This document shows positions 12,787 through 21,176 of a DNA stretch of 64,000 nt, piece after piece. The notes under the pieces were generated by a model. The model had not been told where the DNA came from, did not search any database, and saw nothing but the letters and a program-made list of their open reading frames with translations. The position numbers and the translations under genes are program-made. Origin of the DNA: Pyrococcus furiosus DSM 3638 (lineage in GTDB: Archaea > Methanobacteriota_B > Thermococci > Thermococcales > Thermococcaceae); the NCBI RefSeq assembly GCF_000007305.1, contig NC_003413.1, positions 186,001 to 250,000 on the forward strand, in the 5' to 3' direction. The first letter of the stretch is position 1. Each line of letters starts with the position of its first letter.

Positions 12787-13530
12787 TCACAACGGCTTAA
12801 TTCTTCCATCTGGTGTCCTTGAGTACTTCCCAAATTCCGTATTAATCAACTGCTTTCCACTAAATACGGGGCCATCTCTACATACAAGGTATGGTCCTAA
12901 AGCACAACTACCACAAACTCCAATTCCACACTTCATGTACCTCTCTGCAGAAACTTCTACATTCTCAAATTCCATAATCTCCAATATCTTTGCAAGCATA
13001 ATTTCTGGTCCGCATGCATAAACGTAATCGAACTCTGATCGCCTTTCCATTAACACATCAGTTGGAAATCCCTTAATCCCGTAACTTCCATCATCAGTTG
13101 TTATAATTACCTCATCTACGTAACTTTCTATGTCTTTTGGCAGAGCTATTTCTTCCTTTGTCCTTGCTCCATAAATAAGGATACTCCTTTTAAAATTGCC
13201 ATATTTTGCCAAAGCATAGATGGGAGGTATTCCAATTCCCCCTGCAATTAGTGCTACACTCTTTCCTTTCCCACTAAATCCATGCCCATAAGGCCCTCTA
13301 ATCCACACATAATCTCCCTCTTTTAGTTTGAAAAGCTCATTTGTAAATCTACCTACCTTCTTCACCATAATTAAGTTTTTATCAGCTAAACTAAGGGGTT
13401 TTTCTTCAACTCCTGGGAGCCAGAGCATGATGAACTGCCCTGGAGTGAATTCAAGTTTTTCACTTAATCTAAATGCTTTAATGTTCTTCGCTACTTCCCA
13501 AGTTTCTTCTATGCTTACCCTTCTTAACAA
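12787..13530 (-). CDS. pyrK: Dihydroorotate dehydrogenase electron transfer subunit
   Basis: 247 residues. PyrK passes electrons from dihydroorotate dehydrogenase (PyrD) through FAD and a 2Fe-2S cluster to NAD+. Visible are the FAD segment EKPLSLAD, the pyridine-nucleotide loop IAGGIGIPPIYAL, YACGPEIML, and the cluster cysteines C201, C206, C209 and C217 (CGIGVCGSC...C). The start is TTG 13530, preceded by a G-rich GGGGGGAGA ribosome site. It overlaps the 3' end of pyrC by 53 bases. The catalytic pyrD partner is not in this window. A ferredoxin reductase subunit of another enzyme is possible but less likely beside pyrC. Confidence 0.85.
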   Translation of the reverse strand: MLRRVSIEETWEVAKNIKAFRLSEKLEFTPGQFIMLWLPGVEEKPLSLADKNLIMVKKVGRFTNELFKLKEGDYVWIRGPYGHGFSGKGKSVALIAGGIGIPPIYALAKYGNFKRSILIYGARTKEEIALPKDIESYVDEVIITTDDGSYGIKGFPTDVLMERRSEFDYVYACGPEIMLAKILEIMEFENVEVSAERYMKCGIGVCGSCALGPYLVCRDGPVFSGKQLINTEFGKYSRTPDGRIKPL

Positions 13531-14722
13531 TTCTCTCCCCCCTGGGCTTTCCTATTATCTCATCTTCTTCCATTACTACTTCTCCCCTAATTATTGTCAT
13601 TATAACTTTTCCCTTAACCCTCCATCCTTCGTATGGGGTCCATCCAGCTTTAGTGTAGAGGTTATCTGCCCTTATGGTCCACTCCCTTTTCATGTCAACA
13701 ATTGTAAAATCAGCATCTTTTCCTTTTTCAAATCCCTTGTTTTCTATTCCAAATATCTTTATAGGGTTAATGTGCATTTTTTCTACTATATCCTGTAAGG
13801 TTATCAACCCCTTGTTTACAGCATCTAGAAGAAGTGGAACTTCTGTTTCCAAACCTGGCAATCCAGCTGCTCCCGCCTCTTTATCTTCCAATGTGTGTGG
13901 AGCGTGGTCACTAGCTATTACTGGAACTTTGTCTATGTTTTTCCATAATGCTATCCTATCTTCCTCGCTTCTTAAGGGAGGATAAACCTTTAGGAGAGGA
14001 TTTTTATCGTAGTCAGATCTAGTTAAGAACAAGTGATGAGGAGTCACCTCGAAGCTCAGCATTTCAAGTCTGGAGTCAAGAAGCAGCTTAAGTCCTTTGG
14101 CCGTGGAAATGTGGCAGATATGAGCTGGTTTTTTATGTGTTTTTACAGCTTCAATAACTCTTTCTATAGCTCTTATCTCTGCTATTGGGGGTCTTTCAGG
14201 ATATTTTTGGATTATTTCATAGTCTTCTGCATGGATTGAAACTATGTCGAGAGCTCTTATATAATCTTCTTCAAAGTTCTTTGAATAAATTCCCCCCGTT
14301 GAGGCACCCATAAATATCTTATAGAAATCGGCCTCTACAGGTTTGTTTCCAGCAAGTAAGAAGCCGAGGGCATAGTCTGCGTAGCTTTTTCTTTTAAATA
14401 AATGCTCCCTAAGTTTGAGAGTCTTTTCATCCATTATAGGGGGCTTTGTGTTGGGCATGTCAAATACTACCGTAATCCCTCCATGAACTGCTGCTTTTGT
14501 TCCACTTTCTATGCTTTCTTTATAACTTTCCTCAAAATCTCTCAAATGAACATGAACATCTATAAGTCCAGGGAGTATTACCTTCCCCTTATCAACCTTT
14601 ATCTTGTGGTCTCCTTTTATTTCCCTCAACGAAATTTTTGATATTTTTCCATCTTCAATCCCAATATACCCCTCAATTGTTCTTTTATCCAGAAGAAATT
14701 TACCTTCTAAGACAACTTCCAT
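13478..14722 (-). CDS. pyrC: Dihydroorotase
   Basis: 414 residues from ATG 14722. The enzyme cyclises carbamoyl-aspartate to dihydroorotate. Metal ligands H57 and H59 lie in DVHVHLRD; FYKIFMGAST contains the candidate carboxylated Lys region, HICHIST another His pair, and ASDHAPHT the catalytic Asp. The frame is open a further 35 codons upstream, but ATG 14722 has GGTGAT four bases before it, a spacing also seen at argG. That site follows a hairpin described separately. The 3' end overlaps pyrK by 53 bases. Confidence 0.93.
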   Translation of the reverse strand: MEVVLEGKFLLDKRTIEGYIGIEDGKISKISLREIKGDHKIKVDKGKVILPGLIDVHVHLRDFEESYKESIESGTKAAVHGGITVVFDMPNTKPPIMDEKTLKLREHLFKRKSYADYALGFLLAGNKPVEADFYKIFMGASTGGIYSKNFEEDYIRALDIVSIHAEDYEIIQKYPERPPIAEIRAIERVIEAVKTHKKPAHICHISTAKGLKLLLDSRLEMLSFEVTPHHLFLTRSDYDKNPLLKVYPPLRSEEDRIALWKNIDKVPVIASDHAPHTLEDKEAGAAGLPGLETEVPLLLDAVNKGLITLQDIVEKMHINPIKIFGIENKGFEKGKDADFTIVDMKREWTIRADNLYTKAGWTPYEGWRVKGKVIMTIIRGEVVMEEDEIIGKPRGERIVKKGKHRRNLGSSEEH

Positions 14723-14770
14723 GCTAATCACCAAGATTTGGTTTGATAGATCTTGGTTCTTAAACTTTTT
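14723..14770 (-). promoter_or_regulatory. pyrC leader: inverted repeat against the ribosome site
   Basis: On the pyrC strand a perfect 7-base inverted repeat, CCAAGAT ... ATCTTGG (14750-14756 pairing with 14731-14737, 12-base loop), stands just before the start. The last two G of the stem are the first two of the GGTGAT Shine-Dalgarno site at 14727-14732. A TATA-like AAAAGTTTAAG lies near 14758-14770. The hairpin could limit ribosome access or be a protein operator. Neither use is proven. Confidence 0.5.
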
Positions 14771-15034
14771 TTGAATTTCTAATGTTCTATAAAATCCTTT
14801 GTAAGTCTTTTGTGACCTTTTATCCATTACTAACTTGCTTACACGGAGAAACTTCGTTTCTTCTAGTGTAGTCCCTCAGATATTACCAATTTTTTCTTTT
14901 CTAGAAATATTTTTGCGTTTTTTGTTTCAGGATAGTAATCCTTAAATATTGATTCTGATGTATAGAATTATGCCTTGAACCCTATATTTAAACTGAGGCG
15001 ACATACGTTTGAGATACCTGGCAGGTGATATGCA
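14771..15034. promoter_or_regulatory. Divergent pyrC / dppA intergenic region with dppA promoter
   Basis: About 310 bases lie between the starts of pyrC and dppA; no gene is seen here. On the plus strand a TATA box CTATATTTAAA (14982-14992) stands about 45-50 bases before ATG 15035, with GGTGAT at 15025-15030 as ribosome site. The rest is AT-rich with T tracts and no clear RNA motif. Confidence 0.6.
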
Positions 15035-17524
15035 ATGAGGAAAAAACTTGTTGGAATATTGACAATATTGGTTGCTTTGGGCATGTTAGTAAGCCCACTT
15101 CTAAAGCCAGTAGCAGCAGAGGATCAGAAGGTTCTTAAGATAGCAATGTACTCAGCAACTGGTTCTCTATTTATGGGTGCATGGAACCCAAGTTCAGCAG
15201 GTTTCAGAGATGTGTATTCAACTAGAGCTGCAGGGTTGGCCCAGGATGAGGGAGCATACGTTTGGGGTATTGAGGGTGACTACCACCCATACAGATGTAC
15301 CTTAGTTGAAGGTAAGGAAAATGTAAAGGTACCAGAAACTGCTTTAGTCTTCAATACAACCACCAAGAAGTGGCAACCTGATCATGCTGGAGAAGTTGCT
15401 CCAACCGCGGCTACCTTCAAGTGCCAAAAGATCTACTTCCACGATGGCCACAAGCTCACAGTTGCTGATGTAATGTACGGCTACTACTGGTCATGGGAGT
15501 GGTCAAGCCAAGATGGAGACCAAGATCCATACTTCGATGCAAACGAGGCTGACTGGAGCGCAGAAGCAATGCAAAAGCTCCTCGGTATTGAGGTTAAGGA
15601 AGAAGACGATAATTACTTTGTAGTAACCATCTACCACACCTACACATTCCCACCCTACAAGAAGTATCAATACTGGTACTTCACGCCCTACGCAAGCTAT
15701 CCATGGCAACTCATTTATGCCATGAGCGAACTTGTTGCCGAGAGCAACAGGGCTAGGTTTGCCAACCAGACTGAAGGTGTAGAATTGTTCTCATTCAGTG
15801 AATCTACTGAAGACATTCAACAGATTGATATGCTAACACCTTCTCACGCTAAGAAGGTTGCTGAAATGCTTGAGAAGTTGAAGAATGAGAAGCCAATACC
15901 TGACGTTATTAAGGACTTCATCTATGACGAGCAGGACGAGATTAAGGAATATGACTCCATTATCAACTTTATAAACACTCACAACCACATGTTCATTTCA
16001 ACTGGGCCATATCTAATTGATGTCTACAAGCCTGAGAACCTCTATCTAAGGTATGTTAAGTTTGACAAGTGGGTCAAGCCAGAGTTTGCTGAGGACATGT
16101 ACAACTTTGAGCCATACTTCGATGTTGTAGAGCTTTATGGTATCCAGAACGAGAACACGATAATTCTTGGTGTAGCAAGTGGAGAGTACGATGTTTCATG
16201 GTACTCATTCCCATCATTCACGTTCTCTGGACTTAGTGATGAGCAGAAGAGCAACATTGACATGTACGTTAACATTGGTGGATTCTGGGACATGGTCTGG
16301 AACCCAGTGCACGACAAGGATAATCCATATGTGATTACAGTTGGTGACAAGAAGTACTTCAACCCATTCGCAATTAGAGAGATAAGATTTGCAATGGAAT
16401 ACCTCATCAACAGAAACTACATCATCCAGAACATCCTCCAGGGTTCAGGTGGACCAATGTACACTCCATGGACAAGTGGTGATACGGTTGCAATCGAGAA
16501 GCTACAGCCAGTTGTCGATGCCTTTGGTATCGATGCACAGGGTGACGAAGAGTATGCTCTCCAGCTAATTGAACAGGCGATGCAAAAGGCCGCTAGAGAG
16601 TTAGCTAACATGGGATATGAGCTCAAGAAGGTTAACGGAAAGTGGTACTTCAACGGAGAGCCAGTTAAGATCGTTGGAATTGGAAGACAAGAAGATGAGA
16701 GAAAGGATGAGGCTTACTACATTGCAGAAATCCTTAGAAAGGCTGGATTTGAGGTTGAAGTTAAGATAGTTGACAGAAGAACTGCCAACCAGATAGTATA
16801 CCTCTCAGACCCAGCTAACTATGAATGGGGTTATTACACTGAAGGATGGGTAGCAAGTGGAAGCGTTCTCTTCTCAATTAGCAGAATCCTACAGTACTAC
16901 ACCACAGCATGGTTTGGTCCAGGATTCGTAGGTTGGAAGTTCACACCAGAGAACACATACAGAGCAACAGTAGAAGAAGTCCTCAAGTATCTTGGAAATG
17001 GTGACATTCAGGCAGCTATTGACATGCTTGAACTTGAGTACTACACCACTCCAGACAAGCTTGAACCAATACTTGACTGGACAGCAGATGATATCGGATG
17101 GCTTATCTACACAAGCAATTACAAGAACCAGACACTAGACTCTGAAGCTAAGTACTGGGACCTAACTAAGATTGGTGCTGCTATTGGTATCTACGAGAGC
17201 TTCAGAGTCTTTACAGCAGAAACCTGGGAGTTCTTCCCAGTCAACAAGAGAATTAAATTCAGAGTTATGGATCCAGCAGTTGGTCTAGGAAACAGCATCG
17301 TTATGAAGAGCGCCTACCTTGCTGAGGCTCCAGAGACACCAACCCAGACTGAGACTACTACCACCCAGACCACTACAACTCAAACAACCACCACAACCCC
17401 ATCACCAACCCAGACTCAACCGACTACTACACAATCTCCAACTGAGACTGGAGGAATCTGTGGACCAGCGATACTTGTTGGTCTCGCAGTAGTTCCACTC
17501 CTCCTGAGAAGGTTTAAGAAGTAG
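15035..17524 (+). CDS. dppA: Peptide-type ABC transporter solute-binding protein with CGP-CTERM tail
   Basis: 829 residues, larger than bacterial DppA or OppA (about 530-560) but usual for archaeal family 5 binding proteins. A signal peptide is clear: MRKKLVG, a hydrophobic core and a likely cut after VAAE near residue 29. The C-terminus has a Thr/Pro/Gln linker (about 768-805), then GICGPAILVGLAVVPLLL and RRFKK, a CGP-CTERM sorting tail known in Thermococcales and thought to be a lipid-attachment or processing signal. The linker is probably O-glycosylated. It begins the transporter operon. The ligand may be peptides or, as in some Pyrococcus homologues, oligosaccharides; sequence alone does not decide. 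Confidence 0.9.
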   Translation: MRKKLVGILTILVALGMLVSPLLKPVAAEDQKVLKIAMYSATGSLFMGAWNPSSAGFRDVYSTRAAGLAQDEGAYVWGIEGDYHPYRCTLVEGKENVKVPETALVFNTTTKKWQPDHAGEVAPTAATFKCQKIYFHDGHKLTVADVMYGYYWSWEWSSQDGDQDPYFDANEADWSAEAMQKLLGIEVKEEDDNYFVVTIYHTYTFPPYKKYQYWYFTPYASYPWQLIYAMSELVAESNRARFANQTEGVELFSFSESTEDIQQIDMLTPSHAKKVAEMLEKLKNEKPIPDVIKDFIYDEQDEIKEYDSIINFINTHNHMFISTGPYLIDVYKPENLYLRYVKFDKWVKPEFAEDMYNFEPYFDVVELYGIQNENTIILGVASGEYDVSWYSFPSFTFSGLSDEQKSNIDMYVNIGGFWDMVWNPVHDKDNPYVITVGDKKYFNPFAIREIRFAMEYLINRNYIIQNILQGSGGPMYTPWTSGDTVAIEKLQPVVDAFGIDAQGDEEYALQLIEQAMQKAARELANMGYELKKVNGKWYFNGEPVKIVGIGRQEDERKDEAYYIAEILRKAGFEVEVKIVDRRTANQIVYLSDPANYEWGYYTEGWVASGSVLFSISRILQYYTTAWFGPGFVGWKFTPENTYRATVEEVLKYLGNGDIQAAIDMLELEYYTTPDKLEPILDWTADDIGWLIYTSNYKNQTLDSEAKYWDLTKIGAAIGIYESFRVFTAETWEFFPVNKRIKFRVMDPAVGLGNSIVMKSAYLAEAPETPTQTETTTTQTTTTQTTTTTPSPTQTQPTTTQSPTETGGICGPAILVGLAVVPLLLRRFKK

Positions 17525-17711
17525 TTTTTTCTCTCCCTTTTTCTCTTAAAATTTTTGCATGTTCTTTTTGATTTATAACATGCTGCCACTTATTTTTCTT
17601 GCCGTTCAAATGTTTATCGAAATAAAATATTTAAAGTAGTTTTACAAGTTTGAAAAAGATGATGATCAAAAATGTTCGTTAGAAAACTGGAGTGAGCAGG
17701 GGGATGGAAAA
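17525..17711 (+). promoter_or_regulatory. dppA-dppB intergenic region: T-rich terminator, inverted repeat, second promoter
   Basis: After the dppA stop there is a pyrimidine run TTTTTTCTCTCCCTTTTTC, a likely partial archaeal terminator. A perfect inverted repeat GCATGTT ... AACATGC (17557-17563 with 17577-17583, 13-base loop) follows. A TATA-like AAATATTTAAAG at 17625-17636 may start a second transcript for the permease genes. This layout fits high binding-protein and lower membrane-complex expression. Confidence 0.5.
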
Positions 17712-18761
17712 ATGGGGTTAGGTAAATATCTGCTCATAAGAGCTATAAACGCATTAATTGTGCTCTCTATAGTCGTTCTAGTAGTCTCAGCACTTTTCGT
17801 TAAAGTTGCAGAAAAAGAGCTGGAGAGTAGAATTCAGGAAATAGTGAATGCGGAATATCAATCTCTCGTGCAACAAAATAGAGCTCCTTCAGATCCGGAA
17901 GCTTGGAAAATGGAAAGAATAAAGTATTACAGACACCTATATAAGTTAGACCAGCCCTATCATATAAGAGTCTTGTACTATGCTAAAAGAACGATAACTC
18001 TCGACTTTGGTAACACTAGAATTCCAATCTTTGGAACCGAGAGAAATGTGAAGGCAATAATTTCTTTAGCACTCCCAAGAACGATACTGCTGTTTACAAC
18101 GGCCCAGATTATAGTTATAATCTTGGGACTATTGCTTGGTGTCAAAGCTGCTCAAAAAGTCGGAAGTCTGTTTGACAGGGCACTTTCAGTTCTTGCCCTA
18201 GTGACTACGAGTATTCCAATGTGGTGGTTTGGAATGATAATGCTTCTAATCTTTGCATTTAAGCTTGGATGGTTCCCATCTAATTCAATGCCAAACCCCA
18301 ATTTAACAGGATTAGACCATGTTCTGGACGTTGCTCGTAGGTTGGTTCTTCCAATAACCACAATAGTATTCGTGCTCTTTGGAGGCTGGGCTTGGGTTAC
18401 TAGAAATATTATGATAAGTACTCTTCAAGAGGACTTCATCATGGTGGCCAGAGCAAAAGGTGTTCCAGAAAGGAAGGTGATCTATGGACATGGTTTGAGA
18501 GCCGCGGCACCTCCAATAGTTACAATGACAATATTCTCGCTCTTAGGTTCCCTGGGTGGTGCCATAATTACGGAGAGTGTATTTAACTGGCCTGGAATGG
18601 GAAGAGTTTATTGGATTGCTATCGAAACTCAGGAGATAAATCTAGTAATGGGACTAACCTTCATCAGCGTGGTATTGTACCTTGCTGGAGTAATAATAGC
18701 TGACATCTCATATGGATTCCTAGATCCAAGAGTAAGAGTAGGTGCTTCAGCAAAGATGTGA
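17712..18761 (+). CDS. dppB: Peptide-type ABC transporter permease, DppB/OppB family
   Basis: 349 residues with about six membrane helices. An N-terminal helix (about 10-30) is followed by an external region of about 80 residues, then the transport core. The cytoplasmic coupling loop is seen in QEDFIMVARAKGVPERKVIYGHGLRAAAPP, the EAA-like motif of this family; the core VARAKGVPE is the decisive part. A GGGGGATGG ribosome site precedes ATG 17712. The end is followed by GAGGTGG, the ribosome site of dppC. It pairs with DppC to form the channel. Confidence 0.92.
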   Translation: MGLGKYLLIRAINALIVLSIVVLVVSALFVKVAEKELESRIQEIVNAEYQSLVQQNRAPSDPEAWKMERIKYYRHLYKLDQPYHIRVLYYAKRTITLDFGNTRIPIFGTERNVKAIISLALPRTILLFTTAQIIVIILGLLLGVKAAQKVGSLFDRALSVLALVTTSIPMWWFGMIMLLIFAFKLGWFPSNSMPNPNLTGLDHVLDVARRLVLPITTIVFVLFGGWAWVTRNIMISTLQEDFIMVARAKGVPERKVIYGHGLRAAAPPIVTMTIFSLLGSLGGAIITESVFNWPGMGRVYWIAIETQEINLVMGLTFISVVLYLAGVIIADISYGFLDPRVRVGASAKM

Positions 18762-18771
18762 GGTGGTTGCA

Positions 18772-20196
18772 ATGAGATGGGTAGACCTCAAAGAATCCCT
18801 CTCAGACTTTTGGTTTGAATTCAGAAGAGAGAAAACTGGAATTGCTGGACTAGCTCTACTTATCTTTTGGATAGTGGTTGCTGTCTCTGCTCCATACGTC
18901 ACGGAACCTAACATACCAGATAAGTGGAAGACCATATGGATCGAAAATCCCAAAGTTGTACCACCTACTTGGTCTTCAATATTTAGTGGTGTTAGTGAAG
19001 CCCCTCACGAAGTAATTTATCCTGAAGAACTTCAGAAATACGTGCAATCTACGACTAGAGGGCTAATTATTGATATACCATACAACATGAAGTATGATGT
19101 GCCACCCCAGGATATAGTGCTAATGAATATTTCGGGAAAGGCCGATGGAAGATTGAGACCTTCCTTAACATTAAAAATAGTTAGACCAGATGGCAAAGAG
19201 ATAACTTTGCTGTCTGGAGTAAAGATAAAAGGGACAACAACTATTCAGGTTGCGAGAGATAGCGGCGTGAGAAAGACTGTTATCAACTGGGTCAAAGGTG
19301 AAACTGGCATACAGCTTGATCCCTCAAAAGAACTTCAATTGGTGACTTCAATAGACACAATGAGAGTGCTTTTTGCTCAAATTTCACCTGACATGTTAGA
19401 ATATCCAAAGGCCCTCCAGGGAGAATACCACATAGTCTTCGAAATTAAGACTCCCGGGAATACCTCTGTGGATCTCTCAAATGCAAAATTAATTCTACCG
19501 GGAAGAACATACGGATATCTTGGAACAGATGATAAAGGTAGAGACCTTTTCGCAGGAATAGTATGGGGTTCTAGAGTGTCTCTAACCATTGGTGTTGCAA
19601 CAGCAGTGCTTACAGTTCTGGTTGGTATATTCTACGGTGTAGCTGCAGCATACTTTGGAGGATGGACCGATGAAATCATGATGAGATTCCAGGAGTTCAT
19701 GGCGTCAATACCAACACTACCAATCCTAATCCTCCTGGGTACTTACTTTGGAGGACACATTCAGCTCTGGCAAATTGTATTACTGCTGACGGTTTTTGGA
19801 TGGGTTGGAGTTGCGAGAGTTGCGAGAAGTATGGCCTACCAGATTAAGGAGCAAACCTATGTTGAGGCTGCAATAGCTTTAGGTGCTGGAAGTGGAAGAA
19901 TAATCTTCAAGCACATGATGCCACAGCTCTTGCCATACGCATTTGCTCAGATGGCACTTAGCGTTCCAGGTGCAGTTCTAGCTGAAGCTTCACTTAGCTT
20001 CCTAGGTCTTGGTGATCCAACCCAGGTGACATGGGGACAGATACTTCACGATGCCCAGAACGCGAATGCAGCGGTCAACGGTTACTGGTGGTGGGTCATT
20101 CCACCAGGACTTGCAATAGCACTAGTTGCATTCACATTCGTACTGTTAGGTACTGCATTGGATAGGATATTGAACCCAAGACTCAGGAGATTGTGA
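18772..20196 (+). CDS. dppC: Peptide-type ABC transporter permease, DppC/OppC family, with large external domain
   Basis: 474 residues from ATG 18772 (GAGGTGG at 18760-18766). Typical DppC proteins have about 300 residues. The extra 180-200 lie between helix 1 (about 24-44) and the family signature YGYLGTDDKGRD (about 245), and look like an extracytoplasmic beta-rich domain. The core then has five helices and the coupling loop VEAAIALGAGSGRIIFKH. Longer external domains occur in other archaeal DppC proteins, so this is probably a family trait, not an error. It could dock the large binding protein. Confidence 0.92.
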   Translation: MRWVDLKESLSDFWFEFRREKTGIAGLALLIFWIVVAVSAPYVTEPNIPDKWKTIWIENPKVVPPTWSSIFSGVSEAPHEVIYPEELQKYVQSTTRGLIIDIPYNMKYDVPPQDIVLMNISGKADGRLRPSLTLKIVRPDGKEITLLSGVKIKGTTTIQVARDSGVRKTVINWVKGETGIQLDPSKELQLVTSIDTMRVLFAQISPDMLEYPKALQGEYHIVFEIKTPGNTSVDLSNAKLILPGRTYGYLGTDDKGRDLFAGIVWGSRVSLTIGVATAVLTVLVGIFYGVAAAYFGGWTDEIMMRFQEFMASIPTLPILILLGTYFGGHIQLWQIVLLLTVFGWVGVARVARSMAYQIKEQTYVEAAIALGAGSGRIIFKHMMPQLLPYAFAQMALSVPGAVLAEASLSFLGLGDPTQVTWGQILHDAQNANAAVNGYWWWVIPPGLAIALVAFTFVLLGTALDRILNPRLRRL

Positions 20197-20206
20197 GGTG
20201 GTTTAC

Positions 20207-21166
20207 ATGGCTAAGAAGATACTTGAGGTTAAGAATCTTAAGATGTATTACTTCACTTCGAGAGGTCCAGTTAAGGCAGTTGACGATGTCACCTTTGACT
20301 TAGAAAAGGGAGAAGTCCTTGGCCTAGCTGGAGAGAGCGGATGTGGAAAGTCATCTATTGGATTTACACTAATGGGAATGCCTCAACCCCCAGGAAGAAT
20401 AGTGGGGGGAAGCATAAAGATTGATGGCAGGGAAATAGTTGGTTTGCCAGAAGATGTCTTGAGAAAGGAAATAAGGTGGCAGAAGATTTCAATGATATTC
20501 CAGGGTGCAATGAACGCCCTTAACCCAGTATATACCGTTGGTTACCAAATGATTGAACCTCTAATATACCACAAGGGAATGGAGAGGGAGGAAGCTCTTG
20601 ACAGGGCAATGAAGTACCTTGAAATGGTTGGTCTCGACCCAGAGGTAGTTTACAGGTATCCACACGAACTTTCAGGTGGAATGAAGCAGAGAGTAGTCAT
20701 AGCAATGGCCCTCCTCCTAGAACCAGATATAGTAATTGCCGACGAGCCTACAACAGCCTTAGACGTAGTAGTCCAAGCTCAGATCATAAACCTGATGAAG
20801 AGGCTAAAGAAGAAGCTGGGACTTTCAATGATATTCATTACCCACGATTTGAGCATTCTTGCAGAGATTAGCGATAGGGTGGCGATAATGTACGCTGGAA
20901 AGATAGTGGAGATTGGGCCGAGCGAGAAGATCTACTATGAGCCAGCACACCCATACACTCAAAAACTCCTGGCCGCAATTCCAAGGTTACATGAGGACGT
21001 GGAAAAGCTTGAATTTATCCCAGGGAGCCCACCAAACTTGATTAACCCACCCAGCGGCTGTAGGTTCCACCCGAGATGTCCATACGTCATGGATAGGTGT
21101 AAGCAGGAAGAGCCTAAGCTAATTGAGGTGGACAAAGACCACTATGCAGCATGCTGGTTGTTGTGA
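20207..21166 (+). CDS. dppD: Peptide-type ABC transporter ATPase, DppD family
   Basis: 319 residues. Walker A is GESGCGKSS (about 43-51), the ABC signature is LSGGMKQR, and Walker B is VIADEPTTALD; the switch His is in FITHDLS. The C-terminal extension (about 255-319) holds the oligopeptide-transporter motif with GCRFHPRCPYVMDRC, whose cysteines can bind a 4Fe-4S cluster in homologues. ATG 20207 follows a GAGGTGG ribosome site. It is expected to form a heterodimer with DppF. Confidence 0.95.
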   Translation: MAKKILEVKNLKMYYFTSRGPVKAVDDVTFDLEKGEVLGLAGESGCGKSSIGFTLMGMPQPPGRIVGGSIKIDGREIVGLPEDVLRKEIRWQKISMIFQGAMNALNPVYTVGYQMIEPLIYHKGMEREEALDRAMKYLEMVGLDPEVVYRYPHELSGGMKQRVVIAMALLLEPDIVIADEPTTALDVVVQAQIINLMKRLKKKLGLSMIFITHDLSILAEISDRVAIMYAGKIVEIGPSEKIYYEPAHPYTQKLLAAIPRLHEDVEKLEFIPGSPPNLINPPSGCRFHPRCPYVMDRCKQEEPKLIEVDKDHYAACWLL

Positions 21167-21176
21167 GGTGGTAGAA

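Noticed and set aside
13478-14827. Longer pyrC start at 14827
   Set aside because: The extra 35 residues lie before the hairpin and ribosome site and do not resemble dihydroorotase.
17658-17712. ATGATGA near 17660, like a box C of a C/D guide RNA
   Set aside because: No box D (CTGA) or second C'/D' pair at the right distance; it lies in the leader of dppB and is likely chance.
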